Of a stretch of 22,681 nucleotides of DNA, positions 6,963 through 13,973 are shown one piece after another. The notes beneath the pieces were generated by a model that saw only the letters and a list, made by a program, of their open reading frames with translations, searched no databases and was not told the DNA's origin. Source of the DNA: a bacterium (GTDB taxonomy: Bacteria; Bdellovibrionota; FAC87; UBA2466). The position numbers and the translations under genes were made by a program. The stretch covers positions 1-22,681 of the forward strand of contig JAIEOG010000167.1 of NCBI GenBank assembly GCA_019750655.1, written 5' to 3'. How positions within the stretch are numbered: position 1 is the stretch's first letter; every line of letters begins with the position of its first letter.

Positions 6963-7763
6963 TTGGCACGGTACGACACATTTCAGGACATGAATGCAGA
7001 GCTCTATTTCGAGACTCGGGAAAATATTACTCGGGTGTATTTTAACCGCCCCGAAAAGCTCAATGCCTTCAACCTAGAGACCTCCGAGCGGTTTGCCGCT
7101 CTTATCAAACGGCTTCATAAAGAAAAGTCTCGCGTCGTGATTTTTACAGGGCGGGGGAAGGCTTTCTGTGCCGGGGCAGATCTTGCTTTTTTAGAATCCT
7201 GTGCGCGTCTGCCGCAAGCTAAGGCTCGCGCGATCCTGAAAAAGCTTTATTCCAATTACCTTACCTTGCGCACTCTGAAACAAGTCACCATTGCCCAAGT
7301 GAATGGTGCCGTGGCGGGGGGAGGGCTGGGCATGGTCTTGGCCTCCGACCTCCGGACCCTTCTGGCCAGCGCCAAAGTCGCGTTCAACTTCGTGAAGATC
7401 GGTTTGAGCCCGGGGATGGGGATTTTAAAGATGTCCGAGGGCCTGTTCGGCCCCGCGCGCGCCAAAGAGCTATGGCTTCTAGGGCGCACCTACACGGGAG
7501 CCGATCTAGCTCAGTGGGGAGCTGCTTCCGCCTGTGAAGCGACTCCCGAAGCGCTGGAGCGCGCAACTAATTCTTTGGCCCAGGAGCTTCTCGAGAACGC
7601 ACCGTTGGGTATGGAGTTCATCAAGAAAGAACAGCTTTGGAAGGATGCACTCAGCCCCTACTTAGCCTTCAACTGCACGCACCAAGCTCGTTGCTTAACG
7701 TCGGCACAGGGGCGCGAGGGCCTGCGAGCCATTCAAGAGCGCCGCAAGCCGCGTTTCGAATAA
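6963..7763 (+). CDS. Enoyl-CoA hydratase/isomerase (crotonase) family protein with altered active site
   Basis: 266-residue crotonase-fold protein. The family landmarks are NRPEKLNAF, the oxyanion-hole strand FTGRGKAFCAGADLAFL, and the second oxyanion segment VNGAVAGGGLGMVLASD followed by AKVAFNFVKIGLSPGMG. Neither catalytic Glu of classical enoyl-CoA hydratase is present: the first position (GGG.E) is Gly and the second (F..PE.) is Lys in FVKIGL. FVKIGL resembles isomerases of the PaaG type, but the Asp those use after 'GL.P' is also replaced, by Gly. The CoA-thioester reaction therefore cannot be named. TTG 6963 is preferred because GGGGAG lies six bases upstream; ATG 6990 would give a 257-residue protein of normal family length but has only a badly spaced AGGA. 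It ends three bases from the convergent 7767 gene. Confidence 0.82.
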   Translation: MARYDTFQDMNAELYFETRENITRVYFNRPEKLNAFNLETSERFAALIKRLHKEKSRVVIFTGRGKAFCAGADLAFLESCARLPQAKARAILKKLYSNYLTLRTLKQVTIAQVNGAVAGGGLGMVLASDLRTLLASAKVAFNFVKIGLSPGMGILKMSEGLFGPARAKELWLLGRTYTGADLAQWGAASACEATPEALERATNSLAQELLENAPLGMEFIKKEQLWKDALSPYLAFNCTHQARCLTSAQGREGLRAIQERRKPRFE

Positions 7764-7766
7764 ACC

Positions 7767-8732
7767 TTAAGGAACTACGACGAGATCGTCCGGCCCGTTG
7801 AGCACGAGCACTGCCGCCGCGTTCTGGTCACCCACCACAGCTTCGCCAGTCGCACGGACTTGGACGGCCGGGTTGATGAAGCAGTTGCGCCCATCGCGGA
7901 TGGATTTCGCTTCAGCATTCCAAAGCTTCTCCGCTTTTAGGCGCGTGGCTTCGTCGGCTGCAAAAATATGGTTCAGAGTCGAACCATCTGGAAACTGTTC
8001 CTGCACGCCGTACATGTCCGCGCGTGTTTCACGCATTTTGGGGAACAAGACTAACGAACCGACATACGTCATCGTTTTCCCGTTCGTGTCGGCTACTTTG
8101 GAGAGAACTTCTACGGGCGTCTTTGCCTGAGTATCTAGCCGTACATGAGTCGGTGCGCGTGGGCTGCTTTGGAGCGTGTACTGCAGCCGAATGCGATCTC
8201 CACGGTACAAGTCTTTGGTCAGGTTCTTGTCCGAAACAAGGACGGGCACGATGGTGTCTTTGTACTCGATTACGAGCACTTCTCCGCCTGCCGCAGTGGC
8301 GTGCACGACGCCGGTGAGTTCGGTGCGGCCGGTGAGTTCTGCTGGCAATTGTGCCGAGCGTGTACGCGCCGGAACTTGGTACTTTGGAACGAACTTCTGC
8401 GTAACTACCAGCTTCTCGACCAAGATGTGTTTTTGAGCGCTCGAATTCGGAGCAAATTTTCCAAAGAGGGTCACTTCATCGTTGCGTGTGAGTTTCTGGA
8501 ATTCTTTCGCGATCGCCGGATTCTTAGCAAGCATGGAGAATTCCATGTGGTTCATCACATTAGGTTCTCGGTACGTGAAAACGTATTGTTTCAGGTCGTG
8601 GGCTGCACCGTGGACAAAACCCGGCACACCAGTCGTGGTAAGCAGCTTTTCTACCTTTTGGACATCAATGGCCCCCGCAAATGCCGGTTGCCCCAGAAAA
8701 ATGAAAGCGCATAGCGCGATTAGAAGACGCAT
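7767..8732 (-). CDS. Secreted protein of unknown function
   Basis: 321-residue protein with a clean signal peptide (MRLLIALCAFIFLGQPAFAG). I do not recognise a family. Two stretches look like small beta-barrel (OB-like) modules: around NDEVTLFGKF...KHILVEKLVVTQKF, and ELTGVVHATAAGGEVLVIEYKDTIVPVLVSDKNLTKDLYRGDRIRLQYTL. The C-terminal part contains a single Cys (RDGRNCFINP) and ends in a hydrophobic strand. The OB-like reading is inference from strand pattern only. ATG 8732 is preferred to GTG 8738, which lies inside the G-run that serves as ribosome site. It is the last gene of the four-gene minus-strand cluster and follows the lipase-like gene by 54 bases. A strong dyad covers its ribosome site and abuts its start codon. 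Confidence 0.8.
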   Translation of the reverse strand: MRLLIALCAFIFLGQPAFAGAIDVQKVEKLLTTTGVPGFVHGAAHDLKQYVFTYREPNVMNHMEFSMLAKNPAIAKEFQKLTRNDEVTLFGKFAPNSSAQKHILVEKLVVTQKFVPKYQVPARTRSAQLPAELTGRTELTGVVHATAAGGEVLVIEYKDTIVPVLVSDKNLTKDLYRGDRIRLQYTLQSSPRAPTHVRLDTQAKTPVEVLSKVADTNGKTMTYVGSLVLFPKMRETRADMYGVQEQFPDGSTLNHIFAADEATRLKAEKLWNAEAKSIRDGRNCFINPAVQVRATGEAVVGDQNAAAVLVLNGPDDLVVVP

Positions 8733-8771
8733 CCCCACCCCCCTTATTTCACTACTATTAGGGGGGTAGGG
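8733..8771 (-). promoter_or_regulatory. Inverted repeat covering the ribosome site and abutting the start codon of the 8732 gene
   Basis: The arms 8733-8747 and 8757-8771 pair at 13 of 15 positions around a nine-base loop, including six consecutive C-G pairs (8738-8743 with 8761-8766). In minus-strand RNA the CCCTACCCCCC arm lies upstream and pairs with the AAGGGGGGTGGGG tract immediately before the ATG. If transcribed from the upstream gene, this would bury the ribosome site. Alternatively, it is a DNA operator overlapping the putative promoter 8755-8783. Confidence 0.55.
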
Positions 8772-8783
8772 TGCTTAGGTCAA
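8755..8783 (-). promoter_or_regulatory. Putative internal promoter ahead of the 8732 gene
   Basis: On the minus strand TTGACC (8778-8783, five of six consensus) is followed after 17 bases by TAATAG (8755-8760, three of six). Initiation would be close to 8748, inside the loop of the dyad, leaving only the downstream arm in the transcript. The -35 is good and the -10 weak. Confidence 0.35.
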
Positions 8784-8786
8784 TCC

Positions 8787-9512
8787 TTAGAGCGTAGGCG
8801 AGAGTTTCTGTTCAATCGCGTCCCAAACCCGCTGATCGCTGTCGATATCGCCGTGCGGTCCCCACCCAAAGTCGATGTAGTGGTTTTCGGCCTCGGGGAT
8901 TTCGGAGGAGTTTAGCCAGTCATCCGCGTCTTGGTAGAAGTTCATCCAAACCGGGGCGCGTTTTGCGATCGCCGGGTTATCTCGATCCGTGGGGGCCCTG
9001 TGGCAATCATCACTCCCAAACACAACGCCCCAAGAATCACAGGAAGGCCCGATGGGATCAATGGTGATTAGTCCCCCGATTTTGACTTGGGGTTTGAGGT
9101 GCTCCACGAGGTACATCCCACCCCAAGCTCCGTAAGAATGGCCGATCAGGTAAACCTTCGTATCCGGCGCTTTTTTAACAAACGCTTCGATTTCATCTTG
9201 GAGAACGCCGGTGTCTCCATTGTGTTCGGTGCCGTCGGGTAGCACGTACTCCATTTCCGCGGACGGCGGAGCGTCCTTGTAGAAACAAGTCGTGATGTAG
9301 GAAATCTTGCTTGCGCGCGATTTCCAGTTTTGCACCGTCTTGTCATACAGCAAATAGACCCCAGTGCCGTAAGGCTTCACTGCGGTTTGAGATTTGTTGC
9401 AAGAGTTGTAGCCACCACTGAGCACAAAAAGTGCGTCGGATTTAGCGGTGGCAGTTGCAGGGTTAAGAGCCAGAAAGCCGGTCAGTACTACCAAGAAAGC
9501 CCATCGAAACAT
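8787..9512 (-). CDS. Secreted alpha/beta-hydrolase, lipase-like
   Basis: 241-residue protein with a signal peptide (MFRWAFLVVLTGFLALNPATATA). The nucleophile elbow is GHSYGAWGG, with Ser126. A likely acid is the Asp in ITIDPIG, and a likely catalytic His lies in GWGPHGDIDSD near the C-terminus. The order Ser-Asp-His and the 'LIGHSYGA' strand fit a class-3-lipase-like or thioesterase-like fold. Several Cys residues (NSCNKS, TTCFYK, PSCDSW, DDCHRA) suggest disulphides in the periplasm or outside the cell. ATG 9512 is chosen because GGAGG (9519-9523) sits six bases upstream; an in-frame codon at 9530 would only add MLRRFS. It lies third in the four-gene minus-strand cluster, 37 bases after the haem-protein gene. 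The substrate is unknown. Confidence 0.85.
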   Translation of the reverse strand: MFRWAFLVVLTGFLALNPATATAKSDALFVLSGGYNSCNKSQTAVKPYGTGVYLLYDKTVQNWKSRASKISYITTCFYKDAPPSAEMEYVLPDGTEHNGDTGVLQDEIEAFVKKAPDTKVYLIGHSYGAWGGMYLVEHLKPQVKIGGLITIDPIGPSCDSWGVVFGSDDCHRAPTDRDNPAIAKRAPVWMNFYQDADDWLNSSEIPEAENHYIDFGWGPHGDIDSDQRVWDAIEQKLSPTL

Positions 9513-9549
9513 CGAGAACCTCCGAAGCAAAACCGTTATTGTTCGGGTT

Positions 9550-10236
9550 TTATTCTTGAGGCTGGGACGCTAGAAAGCCAAGCCGCGAGGGGTCAGAAAG
9601 GGCGAGCACAAACGGCTTGACCACGGCCGAAGCGAGGCTGTAGGAGAGCGGCCGCCTTTCGAAGTTTCCTTGGTCCCGGTTGTAATGGCAGGCCAAGCAC
9701 GTCAAGGGCGCCGGGCCCTCCACGGGGTTGCCCTTCGAAGTATGGAAAGTCGAATACCCCTGCCTTTTCCCGTCGGCACCATAGACAAAGAAGTCCCAGT
9801 CTTCGCTGTTCGTACGCTGAACGGCTATTTCGACTTCCTGCCCGTTTACGGTCGCTATGGAAATCTTCAGGCCCCCCATTTCATCGGGGCGGGAGCGGTA
9901 AATCCGGCGTGGGCCGGCTTTCACAATCGACTGCACCGTCCGGCCCATCCACTTCTGATCGGGGCTTCGCTCCCACTTCATACCGGTGGGGGCAAAGGCT
10001 TTGAGATCGAGCCCTAACTTCTGCCGGAGCGTTTCAAAATCATCCGGGATTTCAATGGCCGGTTTTTCGGGAGGGACCCAAAGCACTTTAGGGCGTTTGT
10101 CGCGGTACTTTCGCACGACGCTTTCCGCGTCGTTCCCGCTCCCAGTCAAGTAACGGGCCATGTCTCGGACAAACGGCGAACCCGCCGTTATCGCCATAGA
10201 AGGAATTAGAAGAAAGCAAAGACCCAACCGCACCAT
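9550..10236 (-). CDS. Periplasmic mono-haem CxxCH protein of unknown function
   Basis: 228-residue protein with a signal peptide (MVRLGLCFLLIPSMAITAG). A single c-type haem site, CLACH (Cys180, Cys183, His184), lies near the C-terminus, followed by YNRDQGNFERRP; an axial Met or His is not obvious. The preceding region, with KAFAPTGMKWERSPDQKW and EDWDFFVYGADGKRQG, is beta-rich and unlike a classical small cytochrome c, resembling instead unnamed periplasmic proteins in which a haem site follows a soluble domain. An electron-transfer or haem-sensing role is inference. ATG 10236 fits the signal peptide; an upstream codon at 10290 would overlap the preceding small gene. It starts four bases after that gene's stop, strongly suggesting co-translation. 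Confidence 0.78.
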   Translation of the reverse strand: MVRLGLCFLLIPSMAITAGSPFVRDMARYLTGSGNDAESVVRKYRDKRPKVLWVPPEKPAIEIPDDFETLRQKLGLDLKAFAPTGMKWERSPDQKWMGRTVQSIVKAGPRRIYRSRPDEMGGLKISIATVNGQEVEIAVQRTNSEDWDFFVYGADGKRQGYSTFHTSKGNPVEGPAPLTCLACHYNRDQGNFERRPLSYSLASAVVKPFVLALSDPSRLGFLASQPQE

Positions 10237-10240
10237 AAAC

Positions 10241-10450
10241 CTAATGAACCGTAGGAGGCTCCGCTCCGTTTTCAAGAAGGTCGACGGCAATCTTCGCGAG
10301 CGATCCTACAAAGGAGTAGAACGCTTCTCGAGTGAGTTCCATTTCCTGCTCTCCGAGATGGAGCTGCAGGGTAGACCAAGAAGGATCAGAGCTTTCTAAG
10401 AAAAACCCCGGAACGTCCTGGATGCCGTAGCAACGAGCTACCTTCTTCAT
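10241..10450 (-). CDS. Small 69-residue protein of unknown function
   Basis: This short ORF starts at ATG 10450 and gives MKKVARCYGIQDVPGFFLES... ending AEPPTVH. It has no signal peptide or transmembrane segment; the C-terminal half (EMELTREAFYSFVGSLAKIAVDLLENG) looks like one amphipathic helix. I do not recognise it. It is supported by position: it is first in the minus-strand cluster, its stop lies four bases before the haem-protein start, and the divergent spacer containing the Fur-box-like dyad lies directly upstream. The ORF extends upstream in frame to 10525, but that extension is proline/arginine-rich and would cover the dyad, so the short form is preferred. Confidence 0.6.
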   Translation of the reverse strand: MKKVARCYGIQDVPGFFLESSDPSWSTLQLHLGEQEMELTREAFYSFVGSLAKIAVDLLENGAEPPTVH

Positions 10451-10470
10451 GGGAACCACCCTAGCAAAAA

Positions 10471-10485
10471 CGAGAATCAGTCTCA
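10471..10485. promoter_or_regulatory. Fur-box-like dyad in the divergent spacer
   Basis: CGAGAAT-C-AGTCTCA matches the 7-1-7 Fur consensus TGATAATnATTATCA at 11 of 14 informative positions, with the symmetric core GAGA...TCTC. It lies between the small gene (start 10450) and the fur-family gene (start 10535), positioned to act on both directions. Autoregulation by the Fur-family protein is the simplest reading. Confidence 0.5.
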
Positions 10486-10534
10486 AGTTTAAACAGGGCT
10501 GGCGGCGCGGCGGGGGTTGTGCCAAATTGGCGCC

Positions 10535-11053
10535 ATGAGTCTAAACCGCCTTCCCAAAGCCTATCCCTGCGGGCGCCCTCGGGCCTCCCGCAAGGCGCGC
10601 CCTTTGTCGGAAGCGGAGCGCACGGAGTTGGAGCAGAAGCTCGATCGCTACCAAGTCGCACAATCGTTAAACCGCAGCCAAACGCGCGGGAAAATATTCG
10701 GTGTCGTCGTAGGGCAGACGGATCATTTCACAGGGCCGGAACTCGTAGCGAAAGTTCGCAAGGCACATTCGGAAATTGGGCCTGCAACGGTTTACCGTAA
10801 TCTGCGGCTGCTACTCGATGCCGGCGTTTTGCGCGAAAGCTTAACCGACCGGGAAGGGCAATCGCTCTACGAAGTCCAGCGCGCTGAGCACCATGATCAT
10901 GTGGTGTGTTTAGACTGCCGCGCGATTCTCGAGTTTCATGAAGTGGGCATTGAATCTTTGCAGAATGCCGTATTGAAAAAACTCGGATTCCGCGAAGTCC
11001 ACCACTCTCACGTCGTGTACGCGCACTGCGAATACCGGGAGCGGCGGGAGTAG
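10535..11053 (+). CDS. Fur-family metal-responsive transcriptional regulator
   Basis: 172-residue regulator. An extended, basic N-terminus (~45 residues) precedes the winged helix: QTDHFTGPELVAKV, then IGPATVYRNLRLLLDAGVL as the recognition helix region. The dimerisation/metal domain has LYEVQRAEHHDHVVCLDC (metal ligands His119, His120, His122; structural Cys125 and Cys128) and HHSHVVYAHC. The second structural CxxC is broken: Cys165 is followed by EYR instead of xxC. Fur-type paralogues sense iron, zinc, manganese or peroxide; which applies here cannot be decided, although the neighbouring iron-dependent genes favour iron. ATG 10535 is used, since the upstream TTG at 10517 has no spaced ribosome site. 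It heads a three-gene operon: GGAG inside its own end serves the next gene two bases after its stop. Confidence 0.88.
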   Translation: MSLNRLPKAYPCGRPRASRKARPLSEAERTELEQKLDRYQVAQSLNRSQTRGKIFGVVVGQTDHFTGPELVAKVRKAHSEIGPATVYRNLRLLLDAGVLRESLTDREGQSLYEVQRAEHHDHVVCLDCRAILEFHEVGIESLQNAVLKKLGFREVHHSHVVYAHCEYRERRE

Positions 11054-11055
11054 AC

Positions 11056-11874
11056 GTGAGACGACCTTCGGGGCCGCCTGGCTTGTATTACGATCCGCAG
11101 TTTCTCACTCGCGCCGAGCGCAGCGAAGTCACGCGTTGGCTTTCGAAGCTTCGGCCCATTTGGGAAAAACGCTTCTCCAAACACCACCCAGCCCCTGAAG
11201 GAGTAGCGAACCGCCCTCTTTTACGTCCCGTATATTGGTTGGGCAATTGGCAGTTTGCTTGCTTGGGTTACTACCATCCGCCGCGCAAGACGCAGAATCG
11301 TTGCGTCGCTGCGGAGCCTTTTCCCCCGGCGCTCGCTGTTCTCGTGCGGAGGGTGGAAAAGATCGTGCACCGGCAATTTCCGCCGTCCTACATTCCGCGA
11401 GGCTGGCACCTCAATACGTGCTTGGTGAACCTGTATGGGGGGCGCATCCAAGACGGTAAGATGGTCGACAATGCACGCGTGGGCGAACACAAAGACGCCG
11501 AACCCGGCCCCGTCGCATCGATCTCCATCGGCGAGCGGGCACTTTTCCAATTCGTGGCAAGTCGAGGAAAGGGCCATGCAAGCCAGGTGGTAATGCAGCA
11601 ATGGCTCGACGATTGTTCCTTGCAGATTTTCGCGGGCCCACAGTTCAAAGACCGGCTTTTCCACCGGGTGCAGCGCGTGGATAAAAAGGCGGGGCACCGC
11701 TTCGTTTTCCCGGTGGATGGGTTTGAAACCCGACGCGTGAACTTTACTTTTCGCTATGTACCGCCTAAGGACATTGTGCCTTTTTCAAAACTCCCCAAAG
11801 AGCATGCGGAAGATGTGCAGGAGTATGTAGAGGCTTTAGCGGAGAATTCGCCCTTTTGGAGGGGCGCACTGTGA
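11056..11874 (+). CDS. AlkB-like 2-oxoglutarate/Fe(II)-dependent dioxygenase
   Basis: 272-residue protein of the AlkB fold. NTCLVNLYGG (120-129) is the NxY strand. The iron triad is His145 and Asp147 in GEHKDAEPG, and His203 in RLFHRV. SISIGERALFQF follows the HxD motif as in AlkB, and RRVNFTFR near the C-terminus supplies the 2-oxoglutarate Arg and its partner (Arg227 and Arg233, spaced RxxxxxR). All cofactor residues are present. AlkB enzymes demethylate alkylated DNA or RNA; some relatives act on proteins, and the substrate here is not determined. GTG 11056 has GGAG (11047-11050) five bases upstream, inside the end of the fur-like gene, so translation is probably coupled. Its stop overlaps the next start as GTGA. 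Confidence 0.87.
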   Translation: MRRPSGPPGLYYDPQFLTRAERSEVTRWLSKLRPIWEKRFSKHHPAPEGVANRPLLRPVYWLGNWQFACLGYYHPPRKTQNRCVAAEPFPPALAVLVRRVEKIVHRQFPPSYIPRGWHLNTCLVNLYGGRIQDGKMVDNARVGEHKDAEPGPVASISIGERALFQFVASRGKGHASQVVMQQWLDDCSLQIFAGPQFKDRLFHRVQRVDKKAGHRFVFPVDGFETRRVNFTFRYVPPKDIVPFSKLPKEHAEDVQEYVEALAENSPFWRGAL

Positions 11875-12257
11875 GTGAAGTTGACGTAGGCAGGCCATCC
11901 ACTTGGCTGCGGTACAAACAATCGATGTGCCAGGGCTGCCATGGCTTGTGCTGCACGCTCCCCGTGGAAGTGTCAGTCGCGGACCTGCAGCGCATGGAAT
12001 TGATCACGGCAGATGAGGTGCGGTGGTCGGTCCGGAAGATTGCCAAAAAGCTTATCGACCAAGGAGTGGTGCGTTCGTTCCGTGTGCGTACGGGGCTTTT
12101 CACTCTGGAACAAAGGCCCAATGGAGATTGCGTCGTTCTCGATAAAAACCGCCTTTGCGTGCTTTACGAGCGGCGCCCCCAAGTCTGCCGAATGTTCCCG
12201 GCGCTGGGCCCGCGGCCGGGTTTCTGCCCTTCGAAACGCAAATCTACTCGCCCGTAG
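11871..12257 (+). CDS. YkgJ-like cysteine-cluster (zinc/iron-chelating) protein
   Basis: 128-residue protein with the CxxCxxxCC signature of the YkgJ/UPF0153 family: CQGCHGLCC (Cys20, Cys23, Cys27, Cys28), plus Cys87, Cys96, Cys106 (RRPQVCRMFP) and Cys119. The Cys pattern and 'RP.vCR.FP' motif are the family hallmarks. Members are thought to bind Zn or Fe, but the biochemical role is not established. GTG 11871 is preferred to TTG 11856 because GGAGGGG (11858-11864) lies six bases upstream and the start overlaps the previous stop by four bases. It is third in the fur-like/AlkB-like operon. Its last 14 bases overlap the convergent recJ. Confidence 0.83.
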   Translation: MSEVDVGRPSTWLRYKQSMCQGCHGLCCTLPVEVSVADLQRMELITADEVRWSVRKIAKKLIDQGVVRSFRVRTGLFTLEQRPNGDCVVLDKNRLCVLYERRPQVCRMFPALGPRPGFCPSKRKSTRP

Positions 12258-13893
12258 CGTAATCGATTCCCAAGAGTGAAAGCGAAGCCGTACCCCGGAA
12301 GGTGTCTCTCTTGGCGCTTACCAGGAAGGTCGCCGTTTCCTTCTGCGCGACATCCTCGATGACTTCATTGAAGAAAAGGATCTTGCGAGCCGTACGGACA
12401 TTTTCACCAACGAGAATTGCCGTGTGTTTGCGTTCCCCAGTTTGCTTGTCATTGTAGTATTGCGTGCTGAAAATCTTGCCCGTGATCTTGAAACGCGGCT
12501 CTTCAAAGGAATTGCCATAGGGCCGCCATTTCTCAATGGCATCGGCTAGCTCTAAAGTCGCAAGTTCCGTCGGTAGCTCACAATCGTAAAGAGCGGAACT
12601 CTGCCAAAGCTGGGGCTTCTGGTTGCGTTGCTCGAGGGCATAGGCTGTGAGTGCTTCGCGGATAGCGTTTTCTTTTTCAGGGTCAAAGGCAAAGCCGCCA
12701 GCAGCCGTGTGCCCGCCGAATTTCGTAAACAGGCTGCCGCAAGATTGCATGGCTGCCGTGACATCAAAGCCAGGTATGGAGCGCGCCGAACCCTTTGCGA
12801 GCTTCTCTCCGCGCTGAAATAGCCAGGTGGGCTTCCAGAAGGTTTCTGCAATGCGACTCGCGGCAATTCCCACTACGCCGGGGTGCCAATCGCCGCCGAG
12901 GACAAGAACGGGAACGTCAGGTTGATCGGCACCTAAGAGCAGCGCTTCACGTACGATGCGCGCTTGGATTTTTTTGCGCTCCTCGTTGCACTCACCCATG
13001 TAACGGATCAAGGGCTCGGGATCTTCTCCGATAAAAGCCTGGACGACCTGATCGGCGTGTCCGAGCCGCCCTACAGCATTAATCCGCGGCCCTAGGCGAA
13101 AACCAACGTCTTTCTCATCGAGTTTTTCCTGTAAGCTCGCCGCCTCCCGCAATCGGGCCAGAACGGGACGCTCAGAGCGCAATAGCGCAGAAACGCCCAG
13201 ACGCGCGAGTCGGTGGTTCACGCGGCGCAGAGGCACGACATCGCAAATCGTCGCCATTCCCGCCAGAGCTAGGAGATCTGTCCACAGTTCTTGCGGGACA
13301 GGGTGCTTTTCCGCGAGCCGCCGCAAGAGCACGAATGTAATCCCGCAGCCGCAGAGGTCTTGGTAATCCTCGTGCGGGTGCATCTTGGGGTTTAGGGTGA
13401 TGCAATCGGGCATCTTGTCCCGCTGGATCTGGTGGTGATCGGTGCAGATAAATTGCACGCCGCGTTCGCGGCAGTAGCGGGCTTCTTCATTGGCCGTGAT
13501 ACCCGTGTCCATCGTAATGATGAGATCGACCTTTTCGTTCTCAATCAGGTGCTGGACAGCCGTCAGGTTGACACCGTAACCCTCTTTGAAGCGGCAGGGG
13601 ATGTAGGTTACAAAGTTGGTGTAGCCGGCCGCGCGGAGAAACCAAACCCAGCTCACGCAGCTCATCGTCCCGTCGACATCGTAATCGGCGTAGAGGGCTA
13701 TTCGTTTGCCGGCGTCTAAGGCCTCAGAAACCGTTTGGACGACGTCGGTGAGCCCGTGGTCCCCGTATTCGAGTTTATCGAGCGGTTCAAACTTGCGGTT
13801 AGCGAGCAGCAGGCTGGCCAATTCCGCCTGCGAGGCAGGCGGGCGCGGGGTGCGGGGGATCCAATGCTGAAATTTCTTTCCCACAGCCCCCAC
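12244..13893 (-). CDS. recJ: Single-stranded-DNA-specific exonuclease RecJ
   Basis: 549-residue DHH-superfamily 5'-3' single-strand exonuclease used in recombination and repair. Visible motifs are ALYADYDVDGT (Asp70, Asp72, Asp74, motif I), MDTGI (Asp129, motif II), TDHHQ (152-154, motif III), and further on GPRINAVGRLG. The DHHA1 domain contains KGSARSIPGFD and GGHTAAGGF, and a C-terminal OB-like domain (ITGKIFSTQYYNDKQTG...) follows. Length is normal for RecJ. The frame stays open up to 14088, but that would run into greB on the other strand and gives arginine/alanine-rich sequence. GTG 13893 (or 13884, nearer a G-rich AGGGTGGGGG) just before GKKFQHWIP is chosen. It overlaps the ykgJ-like gene at its 3' end and is divergent from greB. 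Confidence 0.92.
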   Translation of the reverse strand: MGAVGKKFQHWIPRTPRPPASQAELASLLLANRKFEPLDKLEYGDHGLTDVVQTVSEALDAGKRIALYADYDVDGTMSCVSWVWFLRAAGYTNFVTYIPCRFKEGYGVNLTAVQHLIENEKVDLIITMDTGITANEEARYCRERGVQFICTDHHQIQRDKMPDCITLNPKMHPHEDYQDLCGCGITFVLLRRLAEKHPVPQELWTDLLALAGMATICDVVPLRRVNHRLARLGVSALLRSERPVLARLREAASLQEKLDEKDVGFRLGPRINAVGRLGHADQVVQAFIGEDPEPLIRYMGECNEERKKIQARIVREALLLGADQPDVPVLVLGGDWHPGVVGIAASRIAETFWKPTWLFQRGEKLAKGSARSIPGFDVTAAMQSCGSLFTKFGGHTAAGGFAFDPEKENAIREALTAYALEQRNQKPQLWQSSALYDCELPTELATLELADAIEKWRPYGNSFEEPRFKITGKIFSTQYYNDKQTGERKHTAILVGENVRTARKILFFNEVIEDVAQKETATFLVSAKRDTFRGTASLSLLGIDYATGE

Positions 13894-13927
13894 CCTAGCG
13901 TGTCTGGTGCCCCCCGACAACGCGGGG

Positions 13928-13956
13928 TTGTGCGCGCCGCGTATTTCCGCTATGAG
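13928..13956 (+). promoter_or_regulatory. Putative promoter for greB
   Basis: TTGTGC (13928-13933) and TATGAG (13951-13956) are separated by 17 bases in the 80-base spacer between recJ and greB. The -10 matches four of six positions and the -35 three. GGAG (13964-13967) then precedes the GTG start. Confidence 0.33.
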
Positions 13957-13973
13957 AGCCGCTGGAGCTGCAA

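Noticed and set aside
8145..8714. 189-codon open frame on the plus strand
   Set aside because: It lies entirely opposite the 7767-8732 gene, which has a signal peptide, ribosome site and sensible composition. The plus-strand product has no recognisable domain and no ribosome site.
10451..10525. Longer version of the 69-residue protein
   Set aside because: The extension has a Pro/Arg-rich start (MAQPPPRRQP), would cover the Fur-box-like dyad, and reaches close to the opposite gene's start.
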